NCBI RefSeq assembly: GCF_012935695.1
Contig: NZ_CP052859.1
Location: 1,343,001-1,407,000, forward strand
DNA: 64,000 nt
Direction of reading: 5' to 3'
DNA from: Pseudomonas sp. ADAK18
GTDB taxonomy: Bacteria; Pseudomonadota; Gammaproteobacteria; Pseudomonadales; Pseudomonadaceae
The notes below the pieces were generated by a model. That model made no database searches, was not told where the DNA came from, and saw only the letters and a list, made by a program, of their open reading frames with translations. Of the stretch, positions 1 to 8,330 are shown one piece after another. The translations under genes and the position numbers were made by a program. Every line of letters starts with the position of its first letter. The first letter of the stretch is position 1.

Positions 1-120
1 GCCATTCGGCCCAATGATGGTGTGGATGGTGCCGGCCTCGACCTTGAGGTTGACGCCATTCACCGCGTGGAAGGCGCCGTAGGCCAGTTCCAGGTTTTGG
101 GTTTCCAGCAGGATGCTCAT
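1..120 (-). CDS. Branched-chain amino acid/amide-type ABC transporter ATPase (LivG-like), partial
   Basis: Only the first 40 residues are in the window; the gene runs off the left edge. The translation starts MSILLETQNLELAYGAF and ends at the beginning of a Walker A loop (IIGPNG), the usual N-terminus of LivG/UrtD-type ABC ATPases. Its ATG overlaps the stop of the upstream permease by 4 bp (ATGA), so it belongs to the same operon and its translation is probably coupled. It should energise import by the two permeases encoded just upstream. The substrate cannot be told from this fragment. Confidence 0.85.
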   Translation of the reverse strand, partial: MSILLETQNLELAYGAFHAVNGVNLKVEAGTIHTIIGPNG

Positions 121-1127
121 AGCAGCGTCTCCTTGGTCACGACGTTGGCCTTGCGGCTGCTGCGAAGGCGTTCGAACAGCGCCGACAATCCGCCCCACAA
201 TCCGCCGCGCATAAAGATCACCACCATGATCAGGATCACCCCCAGCAACATCAGCCAGCGCGGCCACAGGTCGGAGAGAAAATCCCCCAGCAGCACGATG
301 GAGCCAGCACCCAGCAACGAGCCGAACAGCGAGCCGGTGCCGCCGACGATGGTCATGATCAGGATGTTTTCGGACATCGCCAGGTCGATATTCGACAACG
401 GCACAAAGTGCAGCAGCATGGCGTACAGCGCGCCGGCAATCCCGGTGACGGCACCGGACAGCACGAACACCAGGATCTTGAAATGGCGGGTGTCGTAGCC
501 GATGGCCGAGGCGCGGGTTTCGTTTTCGCGGATCGCCATCAGCGTGCTGCCGAACGGCGAGGCAATCACCCGGCGGGCGCCAATGAAGATCAACAGGAAC
601 AGCACCGCGACAAAACCGTAGAAGGCGCGGGCATCGGTCAGAGACAGCAGCACGGTGTCACCGATACGGATCTCGGGGCGTGGCACGCTGAGCAGGCCGT
701 TGTCGCCGCCGGTCCAGTCGCTCAGGGTGTAGGCGACGAAGTAAGCCATCTGACTGAAAGCCAAAGTCAGCATCACGAAGTAGATGCCGGTGCGCCGGAT
801 TGCCAGGGCGCCCACTAAAAAGGCCAGGAACCCGCCAACCACCGCAGCGCCCAACAGCGCACTGAACAGACCCAGTTGCAGATGGATCATCAGCAGCGCC
901 GCACAATACGCACCGGCGCCGAAGAAGATGCCTTGGCCGAAGGACAAGAGCCCGGTGTAGCCCAGCAGCAGATTGCAGGCCAGGGCCGCCATGGCAAAGA
1001 TCAGGATTTCGGTGGCCAGGGTCGCAGAGGGCAAAATCAACGGCAGGCCGATCAATACCGCAAGCACCAACAGCAGCATGTAGCGCGACTGGGTCTTGGC
1101 GAACGGCAGGGGATTTTTCTCGCTCAT
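117..1127 (-). CDS. LivM-type ABC transporter permease
   Basis: A 336-residue polytopic inner-membrane protein. After a short basic N-terminus come many hydrophobic segments, and the family-typical stretch LLGYTGLLSFGQGIFFGAGAY lies near residues 53-73, as in LivM/UrtC permeases. A second conserved stretch (SENILIMTIVGGTGSLFGSLLGA) lies in the C-terminal half, as expected for the cytoplasmic loop that contacts the ATPase. The gene sits 1 bp after the LivH-type permease and overlaps the ATPase start, so the order is binding protein, LivH, LivM, LivG. It forms half of the membrane channel of a hydrophobic amino acid, amide or urea family importer. The substrate is undetermined. Confidence 0.9.
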   Translation of the reverse strand: MSEKNPLPFAKTQSRYMLLLVLAVLIGLPLILPSATLATEILIFAMAALACNLLLGYTGLLSFGQGIFFGAGAYCAALLMIHLQLGLFSALLGAAVVGGFLAFLVGALAIRRTGIYFVMLTLAFSQMAYFVAYTLSDWTGGDNGLLSVPRPEIRIGDTVLLSLTDARAFYGFVAVLFLLIFIGARRVIASPFGSTLMAIRENETRASAIGYDTRHFKILVFVLSGAVTGIAGALYAMLLHFVPLSNIDLAMSENILIMTIVGGTGSLFGSLLGAGSIVLLGDFLSDLWPRWLMLLGVILIMVVIFMRGGLWGGLSALFERLRSSRKANVVTKETLL

Positions 1128-1128
1128 G

Positions 1129-1989
1129 TCAGGCTCTCCCGAACAGGCCGTAAGGGCGTACCAGAATCACCACGGCCATTGCGCCGTAGATCATCAGGCT
1201 CGCACCCTGGGGCCAGAGTGTGGTCATCAGGCTTTGCACCACGCCCACCAGCAGGCCACCGACGAGGGCGCCGCTGAACGAACCCATGCCGCCGATTACC
1301 ACCACCACGAAGGCAACGCCGAGAATTTCCGGGCCGACAAAGGGCTGGGCGCCGCGCAATGGCGCGAACAGCACGCCGGCGACACCGGCCAGGGCTACGC
1401 CGAGGGCGAAGGTCATGGAAAACAGGCGGAAAATATTGGTACCCAGCAGCGACACGGTTTCGGTGCTTTCACTGCCGGCCCGCACCAGGGCGCCGAAACG
1501 TGTGCGTTCCAGCAGCAGCCACAGGCCCAGGCCCACCAGGCCGGAGAAGGCGATCAGGAACAGACGGTAGTAGGGGTAGACGAAATCGCCGATCACCAAT
1601 ACGCCGCGCAACAGTTCCGGTACGGCGACGCTTTTGCCCACCGGGCCCCAGATCATCACGCTGGCTTCCTGGATGATCAGCGCGATCCCCAGGGTCACCA
1701 GAATCTGGAACATATGCGGTAAGTGGTAGATCCGCTGGATCAATAATCGCTCGATGGCCCAGGCCAGGGCGGCCACCACCAACGGCGCGATCAGCAGTGC
1801 CAGCCAGAAGCTGCCGGTGAGGCTGACAGCGGTGTAACAGATGTAGGCGCCCAACAGGAAAAACGCACCATGGGCGAAGTTAACGAAGTTCAGCAGGCCG
1901 AAAATAATCGTCAGCCCGACCGCAATCAGGAAGTAGATCATCCCGAGGCCCAGGCCATTGAGAATCTGGAACAGGTAAAGATTGAGCAT
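1129..1989 (-). CDS. LivH-type ABC transporter permease
   Basis: A 286-residue polytopic membrane protein beginning MLNLYLFQILNGLGLGMIYF. The typical LivH features are GLTIIFGLLNFVNFAHGAFFL early on and VVIGGMGSFSGALVGGLLVG toward the C-terminus. The open frame extends 47 codons further upstream, but that extension lacks membrane or family character. The ATG at 1989 has an AGGA-type ribosome site, so it was chosen. The gene lies 67 bp downstream of the binding-protein gene and 1 bp upstream of the LivM-type permease. It pairs with LivM to form the translocation path of this importer. Confidence 0.9.
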   Translation of the reverse strand: MLNLYLFQILNGLGLGMIYFLIAVGLTIIFGLLNFVNFAHGAFFLLGAYICYTAVSLTGSFWLALLIAPLVVAALAWAIERLLIQRIYHLPHMFQILVTLGIALIIQEASVMIWGPVGKSVAVPELLRGVLVIGDFVYPYYRLFLIAFSGLVGLGLWLLLERTRFGALVRAGSESTETVSLLGTNIFRLFSMTFALGVALAGVAGVLFAPLRGAQPFVGPEILGVAFVVVVIGGMGSFSGALVGGLLVGVVQSLMTTLWPQGASLMIYGAMAVVILVRPYGLFGRA

Positions 1990-2056
1990 GCAGGAGTCCT
2001 CAAACAGGAGGTCGCTGGCGCGACCCTGCCGTGTGTAACCGATAGTTTTTAGCGGA

Positions 2057-3259
2057 TCAGCCGAGCACGCAGCCCGTGGTTTCCACCGGCGGGAATGACT
2101 GGCCGGCGCTGAGCACCTTGGCCAGGTCATCCTTGTCGGCCATGTCGCCGGCTGCCTTGCCCACCAACAGGTAGTAATCCTTGATCACCTGGTGGTCGCC
2201 GGCGCGGATAGATTCCTTGCCGGTCGGGCCTTCATAGCTCAGGCCCTGCATGGCCTTGGCCACGGTCGATCCGTCGAAGCTGCCGGTCGCGATGATGGTG
2301 TCGAGCATGACCTTGGTGCTGATGTAGTCGGCAGCCAACGGGTAGGTGGGATTGATGCCGTATTTGGCCTGGGTCAGCTTCACCAGCTCGCGGTTGAGCG
2401 GCGTGTCGACCTGATGCCAGTACTGTGCGCCGAGGTACACGCCTTCCAGCACATCGCTGCCCAGTTCCTGAAATTGGTCGAGACCGGCGGACCACACCAG
2501 CAGCACCTTCATGCGCTCCTTGATGCCGAAGTTCACCGCCTGGCGCAGGGTGTTGGATGACTGGCTGCCGAAGTTAAGCAGCACCAGCACGTCGGGTTTG
2601 GCAGCGATGGCATTGGTCAGGTAACCGGAGAATTCCTGTTCCTGCAATGAGTGGTAGCTATTACCGACATGCTCCAGGCCGTTCTCTTTGAGCACGGTCT
2701 TGGCACCTTCCAACAGCGCTTCGCCAAACACGTATTGCGGCGTGATGGTGTACCAGCGCTTGGCGTTCGGTAGCAGTTTGATCAGCGGGATCAGGGTTTC
2801 GCGGATTGCACCGTAGGTCGGTACCGACCAGCGAAAGGTCGCACTGTTGCAGTCCTTGCCGGTGACTTCATCGGCGCCCACCGGGGTCATGAATACACCG
2901 CCGACCTTGGCCACTTCCTTGGCCACCGCCAGCGCCGAGGAGGACAGGGTGCAGCCCTGGAAGAAGCGTGCGCCATCCTGTTGAATCGCTTCCTGGACCT
3001 TGCGCACCGCCTTGCCGGCGTTGCCTTCGGTGTCGATCACCTTGTAATTCAGCGGCCGGCCCAATAGCTCGGGATACTGTTCCACCGCCAGGCGCGAACC
3101 CATGTCGGCAAATTTGCCATAGCTGGCAAAGGCGCCAGACATGGACTTGAGGCCGTAAAAGGTAAAGGGCTCGGCGGCGAATGCGCAGCGCACACTCAGC
3201 GGAAGGCTGAGGGCGGCTGCAGCGGTAAGACTGGCTTTCAACAACGTACGACGCTGCAT
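2057..3259 (-). CDS. Periplasmic substrate-binding protein of Liv/amide-type ABC transporter
   Basis: A 400-residue exported protein. The N-terminus MQRRTLLKASLTAAAALSL resembles a signal peptide with a twin-arginine-like RR followed by LLK, with probable cleavage after AFA. The mature part has the type I periplasmic binding fold seen in Liv/AmiC/Urt proteins (YGLKSMSGAFASYGKFADMG, then VFMTPVGADEVTGKD and YVFGEALLEGAK). The start at 3259 was preferred over an upstream in-frame ATG because the signal peptide begins there and GGGAGT precedes it. It is the first gene of the transporter operon, and a REPIN-like repeat separates it from the GntR regulator. The ligand is unknown; amides, short-chain amino acids and urea derivatives are possible. 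Confidence 0.88.
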   Translation of the reverse strand: MQRRTLLKASLTAAAALSLPLSVRCAFAAEPFTFYGLKSMSGAFASYGKFADMGSRLAVEQYPELLGRPLNYKVIDTEGNAGKAVRKVQEAIQQDGARFFQGCTLSSSALAVAKEVAKVGGVFMTPVGADEVTGKDCNSATFRWSVPTYGAIRETLIPLIKLLPNAKRWYTITPQYVFGEALLEGAKTVLKENGLEHVGNSYHSLQEQEFSGYLTNAIAAKPDVLVLLNFGSQSSNTLRQAVNFGIKERMKVLLVWSAGLDQFQELGSDVLEGVYLGAQYWHQVDTPLNRELVKLTQAKYGINPTYPLAADYISTKVMLDTIIATGSFDGSTVAKAMQGLSYEGPTGKESIRAGDHQVIKDYYLLVGKAAGDMADKDDLAKVLSAGQSFPPVETTGCVLG

Positions 3260-3369
3260 GGGGTGACTCCCTGGTTTAATTATTGGCAGGAGTGGCAATG
3301 GCAAAACGGCGCATCACGGCCTGTGGGCAGGCCTTTTATTGGGTGAAACGGTCTTTTTTTCGCCGCCTT

Positions 3370-3470
3370 CGTAGCAGCTGTCGAGCTCAAGCGAGGCTGC
3401 GTGGGCGGTGCATGACGTGATGATTAGGGTGCGTCCTACGCAGCCTCGCGTGAGCTCGACAGCTGCTACG
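3370..3470. repeat. REPIN-like inverted repeat pair
   Basis: Two 32-bp arms, 3370-3401 and 3439-3470, are inverted copies of one another with a single mismatch, separated by 37 bp. This is the architecture of REPIN elements common between genes of P. fluorescens-group genomes. It lies in the gap between the GntR gene and the binding-protein gene and could form a long hairpin in the transcript. Confidence 0.8.
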
Positions 3471-3477
3471 GTTGTTG

Positions 3478-4248
3478 TCAGTGGCTGTGATCAAACTCCA
3501 GTAGAAAATGTGGGCTGACTTGGCCTTCCAGCGCGGTCATGTGGTGTTCGGCGTCGCACATGTGCTCATGCATCAAGCTGCGGATGGCCGTTTCATTCTC
3601 GGCGCGAAAGGCGATCAACAGTTGCTTGTGGTAATCGAGGTTGGCTGCGTCGAACTGCTTGCGCTTGGGCTTGTAGGCTTTCTTCAACACCACCAGGTCG
3701 CGCAGCAGGTCATTGAGAAACTGCGCCATGAAACTCAGCAGCGGGTTGGGGCAGGCCTTGGCCAGCAGGTTATGGAACTCAAGCTCTGCCAGACGTTGCT
3801 CACGCTGACCAGCCTCGCTGTCTTCCGGGGCGCTGCAAAAGTCCACGTTGTCTTGCAGGGCGCGGTAGTCGTCTTCGCTCAAGCGGCCTAGCACCGACAC
3901 GGCCAGTTCTACCTCAATGACTTTGCGTAGTTGGTACACCTGCTCGCCGTCCAGGTGCTGGAAGTGCAGGTAATTACGCAAGGCGCGGCTGGCCGGTTCG
4001 GTCCCGGCCTGGTTCAGGTAGGCACCGCCACTGGGGCCGGTACGGGTGTTGACCAGTCCTTCAACTTCCAAGGCCTTGAGTGCTTCGCGGGCCGAACCCT
4101 TGGAGCACTGGAAGCTTTCCATCAGCTCACGTTCAGTGGGCAGACGGTCTCCGGGCTTCAAAGCATCGGTGACGATGGAGCGCTTGACTGACTCGACAAT
4201 CACGTCGGAAAGCTTCTGGCGTTTGCGTCGCAGGGGGCGGCTGAGCAT
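3478..4248 (-). CDS. GntR-family (FadR/FCD subfamily) transcriptional regulator
   Basis: A 256-residue regulator. An N-terminal winged helix (residues about 10-75: IVTDALKPGDRLPTERELME, then CSKGSAREALKALEVEGLV) is followed by an all-helical FCD ligand domain. The FCD domain has the expected acidic/histidine metal-ligand pattern (ELEFHNLLAKA, then LDYHKQLL and LMHEHMCDAEHHM). It is encoded on the same strand just upstream of the ABC transporter operon and probably controls it in response to the transported substrate or a breakdown product. A perfect 9-bp inverted repeat lies immediately upstream of its start codon, suggesting autoregulation. Confidence 0.9.
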   Translation of the reverse strand: MLSRPLRRKRQKLSDVIVESVKRSIVTDALKPGDRLPTERELMESFQCSKGSAREALKALEVEGLVNTRTGPSGGAYLNQAGTEPASRALRNYLHFQHLDGEQVYQLRKVIEVELAVSVLGRLSEDDYRALQDNVDFCSAPEDSEAGQREQRLAELEFHNLLAKACPNPLLSFMAQFLNDLLRDLVVLKKAYKPKRKQFDAANLDYHKQLLIAFRAENETAIRSLMHEHMCDAEHHMTALEGQVSPHFLLEFDHSH

Positions 4249-4253
4249 GTTTT

Positions 4254-4282
4254 CTATTTATCGTATTAATGCGGATAAATAG
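4254..4282. promoter_or_regulatory. Candidate GntR operator (9-bp inverted repeat)
   Basis: The arms 4254-4262 (CTATTTATC) and 4274-4282 (GATAAATAG) are perfect inverted copies with an 11-bp spacer. They lie 6-34 bp upstream of the ATG of the GntR regulator. The position suits an autoregulatory operator. The spacing is wider than a canonical FadR box, so the assignment is an inference. Confidence 0.5.
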
Positions 4283-4384
4283 TACTTAATAGGGCTTGGA
4301 GCGAGGCGTCAACGGAGGGTGTCGTTTTCAGTAAAAAAGGGTCGTAATCGAGGCTGGCACAATCATGACCGTTCCTTGCGCGTG

Positions 4385-6007
4385 TCACTGTGCAGCGGTT
4401 GCGTCACTGCACAGGGTTGATCGCGGTGGCATCGTTCCATGGACCAGGTACTCGCCGACCCATTGGTTTACACATGCACTCACCCCGCTGAACGACACGC
4501 CATGCAGGTTGACGCCCTTGAGCAGGACCCGGCTGGCCGGCAGTGTCCGTTCAAAGGCCCAGGCGGCGCCCATGGCTGGGGCCTGGTCATCGAAATCGGC
4601 TTGCACCATCAACAAGTTTTCGGCTTCGGCCAAGCGTTTGTGGGGCAGGGGATTGGCTGTGCGTTGTGGCCATGCCGTGCACTGGCGGCCTTCCAGGAAG
4701 CTCCCTGCGATGGGGTACTTCACCGCATATTCAGCTTCCGTCCGCGCCCAGAAGGTTTCGTTCGAGTAGCCCGAGCTATTGCACAAAATGGCGTGCCTCA
4801 CCGAGTCGGCAGCTGACATGCGCAAGGGCCCTGGTGCCGGTAGATTGGGCTGGAATGGCTCGCGAACGCGTTGCAGCAATAGTCCAAACAGCGATTTTGC
4901 CCGGTGTTCGATGACGGCTTCGGGACTGAAGACATAAGCCCGAGCTCGTGCCAGGAGCGCCAGATCGTCGGCGCCCGGTGTTTCCTGCAACCAGCGGCTG
5001 AGCAGGTGCGCACTCATCAAGCCTGCGGGATCGCTGTAGTAAAGGTTGTTGGAGCGTAGCGCTGCGCGAACAGTGGGCTGCAACTGCAGGAACACTTGCC
5101 GCACCGCCTCCCGGGTCTCACCCAGTTGGTAGACCTGTGGGTTATTGGCGGCGGGAGTGGCCACGAAGTGATCGAAGATTCGCTCTTTCTCCCGGGCAAC
5201 GATCAGGCTTGCGTGTTCGAGCGACGAGGTCCAGTCGATATTCGAGTCCAGCACCATGCGTCCGAGCTGTTCCGGGAACAGTCCGCCGTACCAGGCGCCG
5301 AGCCATGTACCGTAGCCGATCCCCAGGTAGTTGAACCGCAGTTCGCCCAGGTGCCTGCGCACAAACTCCAGGTCTCTGGTCGTCTGCTCGCTGGTGATGT
5401 AGGGCGTCAACGGGTGTTTGGCGCAGGCCTGCGCGATGACCCGAGCGTTGTGGCGCATCGCTGCCAGGTTGCCTTCGCTGCGGTCTTCGGTGACATCCCC
5501 TTGAGGCATGATCGAGGCGTCGGATCGGCACTCCAGGCGTGATCCTGGCAGGCTACTCAACCCCCGAGGGGTAATTTCGATTACGTCATAGGCGTCGGCC
5601 AGTACCCGATAGGTTTCCCCCCACGCGGGTTGCGTTGCGTAATGCTTCCAGACGGTTGCCAGATGCACGGCGAATGCGCCGCCAGTATCGACCCCGGGCC
5701 CGCCAGGATGGGTGAAAAGCGCGCCTTGGCGAGAGAGTGGTTGTTTGGCACCAACGCGTGTGATGTCGAAACTGATGGTGCCCAGGTCGGGTGTGGCGTG
5801 GTCCAGTGGCGCGGTGACGACGCCGCACTGGGTCCTTCCAAGGACCTCGGGGTCCACCCGGTCTAGGGACGGCCGGGTACATTCCAACAACCACTCGATG
5901 CCGGTTTTCGGCGATTCAGTATTGGCATGGACAATGGCGGGCGCCAGCACCGTCAGCAACAGCCCGCAGCCAATCGTGATGCCTCTTGCAGCGTCATGGG
6001 TTTTCAT
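4385..6007 (-). CDS. Exported alpha/beta hydrolase with TAP-like C-terminal domain; nucleophile apparently lost
   Basis: A 540-residue protein with an N-terminal signal peptide (hydrophobic GCGLLLTVLAPAIVHA). It shows the layout of tripeptidyl aminopeptidase/proline iminopeptidase-like hydrolases: HPGGPG oxyanion motif near residue 100, a nucleophile-elbow region near residue 231, and a C-terminal TAP-like domain with the expected acid (ADFDDQAP) and histidine (VNLHGVSFSG). The elbow reads GIGYGTWLG where the family has GxSYGT. Residue 231 is Gly (GGC) instead of Ser (AGC), one base change away. The fold is confident, but peptidase activity is doubtful unless another residue substitutes. The gene stands alone between the GntR gene and the two-component genes, on the same strand. 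Its substrate is unknown. Confidence 0.85.
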   Translation of the reverse strand: MKTHDAARGITIGCGLLLTVLAPAIVHANTESPKTGIEWLLECTRPSLDRVDPEVLGRTQCGVVTAPLDHATPDLGTISFDITRVGAKQPLSRQGALFTHPGGPGVDTGGAFAVHLATVWKHYATQPAWGETYRVLADAYDVIEITPRGLSSLPGSRLECRSDASIMPQGDVTEDRSEGNLAAMRHNARVIAQACAKHPLTPYITSEQTTRDLEFVRRHLGELRFNYLGIGYGTWLGAWYGGLFPEQLGRMVLDSNIDWTSSLEHASLIVAREKERIFDHFVATPAANNPQVYQLGETREAVRQVFLQLQPTVRAALRSNNLYYSDPAGLMSAHLLSRWLQETPGADDLALLARARAYVFSPEAVIEHRAKSLFGLLLQRVREPFQPNLPAPGPLRMSAADSVRHAILCNSSGYSNETFWARTEAEYAVKYPIAGSFLEGRQCTAWPQRTANPLPHKRLAEAENLLMVQADFDDQAPAMGAAWAFERTLPASRVLLKGVNLHGVSFSGVSACVNQWVGEYLVHGTMPPRSTLCSDATAAQ

Positions 6008-6127
6008 CAGCGGTCCTGGATTGCCATTTTTCGAGGCGACGTTTTACCAAGGACTGCAGGGGAGGAATGTAGGTGAAAATGACGCTGGATGTACGAAAGA
6101 GGACTTTTGATTTTCGGGTCGAGTTGT

Positions 6128-7432
6128 TTACCCCAACCCCACCCTGACCTCGGCACACAATCCACCGCCTTGCCGATTGCTAAGCGTCAGCGTTCCCCCA
6201 ATTGCCACCACCAACTGCTGAGCAATCGCCAATCCCAACCCAGTCCCCCCGGTGCCCCGATTACGCGAACTCTCCACCCGATAAAACGGCTGCATCACCT
6301 GCACCAATTCATCCTCGGCAATCCCTGGCCCGCGATCCAATACCTTGATCGACAACTCACCAGCCGCCGTCCCGACCTCCAACTGCGCCGCCCCGGCAAA
6401 CTTCAGGGCGTTGTCCACCAGGTTCACCAGCACCCGGCGTAAGGCATGGGGCCGAGTATTCAGCACCACCGCGCTTTTCCCGCTTAAGCTGACCTGCTTG
6501 TTCATGTCCTGATAGTCAAACATCACGCTGTCGAGAAACGCATCCATGTCGATCCGGCAACTCGCTTCGGTGGCGCCGTGGACGCTGCGGGCATACGCCA
6601 CACCTTCGCGCACCAGATGCTCCATTTCTCCCAGGTCACTCCACAGTTTTTCCTTCTCGTTGGAGTCGTCCATGAACTCGGCCCGCAGCTTCATGCGGGT
6701 GATGGGCGTCTGCAAATCATGGGAGATTGCTGCGAGGATTTGCATGCGCTCCTTGAGGTATTCGGCAATACGCGCCTGCATGGCATTGAATGCGGCGGCG
6801 GCGTGGGCGACTTCGGTGGGGCCGGTTTCGTCCAGCGGTGTCGGGTGGGTGTTGGGGTCGAGAGTTTCCACGGCGCGGGCCAGGCGGGCCAGCGGGCGGA
6901 TGGCGATGCGCACGGCCATCCAGGTACACCCCAGCAATAAGGCCAACTGCAGGATCAGCACCACCGGCAGCCACAACGCCAGTGGAACGGCAGCGGGGCG
7001 CACGTCGATGGTGATCGGGTGGCCATCCGCCAGGGTCAGGTCGGCCTGGAAGTGTTTTTGCAGGCCGGGGATGTCCCGAAAGGTCAGGGCGTACTGTTTA
7101 CCCAGTGCGTCGGCAATGGACGTCGCAGCCATGGGCACGTTGTCAGTGCTCATGGGCACGCCGGTTTCTCCGGCACCCAACAGATAGCGGTAGTTCTGTC
7201 GGTCGAGGCGCGGTAGCCAACTGGCCCGTTCAGCGGCGGGCAGGCGGTCGAGGATGGCAATCGAGGTGGAGACGTCGTTCTCCAGGTTGCCCAGCATGGC
7301 GGTCCTGGCGCTGATATAGCGCTCATAAAACTGCGCACTGAACGACAGACCATGGGCGCAGATCAGGCTCACCAGGAAAATCAGCGACAACTGCGACGCC
7401 AGGGTGCGCGGCCAGCGAAACCCCGGCTTCAT
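6128..7432 (-). CDS. Sensor histidine kinase (EnvZ-like architecture)
   Basis: A 434-residue inner-membrane kinase. It has a first transmembrane segment at about residues 12-34, a periplasmic sensor loop of about 115 residues, a second segment at about 151-175, a HAMP region and a dimerisation domain with phosphoacceptor His238 (ISHDLQTPITRM). The ATP-binding domain has N (NLVDNALKFA), G1 (DRGPGI) and G2 (GTGGTGLGLAI) boxes. Its ATG overlaps the stop of the response regulator gene (ATGA), so translation is coupled. It should phosphorylate the partner OmpR-type regulator in response to an envelope signal. The signal is not evident; nearby arnT/ais genes make an envelope-stress role conceivable but unproven. 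Confidence 0.92.
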   Translation of the reverse strand: MKPGFRWPRTLASQLSLIFLVSLICAHGLSFSAQFYERYISARTAMLGNLENDVSTSIAILDRLPAAERASWLPRLDRQNYRYLLGAGETGVPMSTDNVPMAATSIADALGKQYALTFRDIPGLQKHFQADLTLADGHPITIDVRPAAVPLALWLPVVLILQLALLLGCTWMAVRIAIRPLARLARAVETLDPNTHPTPLDETGPTEVAHAAAAFNAMQARIAEYLKERMQILAAISHDLQTPITRMKLRAEFMDDSNEKEKLWSDLGEMEHLVREGVAYARSVHGATEASCRIDMDAFLDSVMFDYQDMNKQVSLSGKSAVVLNTRPHALRRVLVNLVDNALKFAGAAQLEVGTAAGELSIKVLDRGPGIAEDELVQVMQPFYRVESSRNRGTGGTGLGLAIAQQLVVAIGGTLTLSNRQGGGLCAEVRVGLG

Positions 7433-8169
7433 TCCTGAGCCCCGAGGATTTCCACCGGCAGTGAGAACACATAGCCTTCGCTGCGCACGGTCTTGATGTA
7501 GGCCGGCTCACGTGCATCGTCCAACAAACGCTGGCGCAGGCGGCTGACCAGCAGGTCGATGGAGCGGTCGAACAGGTCGGCATCCCGGCCCTGGGTCAGG
7601 TTGAGTAACTGGTCACGGTTGAGTACCCGTTGGGGATGGTCGAGGAACACCCGCAGCAGGCGGTATTCCGCGCCACTCAAGGCCACCAGGGTGTCATCTT
7701 CGTCCAGTAAATGGCGGGCGGTGGTGTCCAGGCGCCAGCGACCGAAGCGGATCAAACGACCGCTCTCACTGACGATCAGGTTGGGTGGCAGCATCCGGGT
7801 GCGGCGCAATACGGCGTTGATCCGTGCCAGCAGTTCCCGGGCAGCGAAGGGCTTGACCAGGTAGTCGTCGGCGCCCATTTCCAGGCCGATGATACGGTCG
7901 GTCTCGTCGCTGCGTGCGGTGAGCATCAGGACCGGCGTGGACTTGTGTTTGCCGACCCGCAGTTCGCGGCACAGCTGCAAGCCGTCGTCGCCCGGCATCA
8001 TGATGTCGAGCACGATCAGGTCCACGGGGGTGGATTCCAGAAAGCTGCGCATCTGCCGGCCGTCGGCCACGACCGTGGTGCGCAAGCCGTTCTTTTTCAG
8101 GTAGTTGCCCACCAGTTCCCGGATCTCCCGATCGTCGTCGACAATCAGAATGTGATCGACATGATCCAT
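7429..8169 (-). CDS. OmpR-family response regulator
   Basis: A 246-residue regulator. The N-terminal receiver domain has the acidic pair DDD at residues 11-13, phosphoacceptor Asp55 in LIVLDIMMPGDDG, the switch Thr in MLTARSDE, and the conserved Lys in LVKPF. The C-terminal winged helix is of OmpR/PhoB type (LSGAEYRLLRVFLDHPQRVLNR and DRSIDLLVSRLRQRL, ending VRSEGYVF). It is the first gene of a two-gene operon with the kinase. An 8-bp perfect inverted repeat about 80 bp upstream may be a regulatory site. Target genes cannot be read from the window. Confidence 0.93.
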   Translation of the reverse strand: MDHVDHILIVDDDREIRELVGNYLKKNGLRTTVVADGRQMRSFLESTPVDLIVLDIMMPGDDGLQLCRELRVGKHKSTPVLMLTARSDETDRIIGLEMGADDYLVKPFAARELLARINAVLRRTRMLPPNLIVSESGRLIRFGRWRLDTTARHLLDEDDTLVALSGAEYRLLRVFLDHPQRVLNRDQLLNLTQGRDADLFDRSIDLLVSRLRQRLLDDAREPAYIKTVRSEGYVFSLPVEILGAQE

Positions 8170-8249
8170 CCGCTGCTTCCTCGTTAGTGGCCCGTAGGTG
8201 CGCAGTCTAGCTATTGGCAGCGGCCTTGCCTTGTGCCCTTTGTATTGCA

Positions 8250-8275
8250 GTGTATCTGGCAGGTGCGAGATACAC
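8250..8275. promoter_or_regulatory. Inverted repeat upstream of the two-component operon
   Basis: GTGTATCT (8250-8257) and AGATACAC (8268-8275) are perfect inverted copies with a 10-bp spacer. They lie about 80 bp upstream of the response regulator start and 55 bp downstream of the glycosyltransferase stop. The repeat could be an operator or a weak transcript hairpin; no T tract follows on either strand. Confidence 0.3.
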
Positions 8276-8330
8276 GTCGAAGCAAAAGTCCTGCCGGGTT
8301 TCCCTCAGATTATTGAAAGCGCAGGGCACT

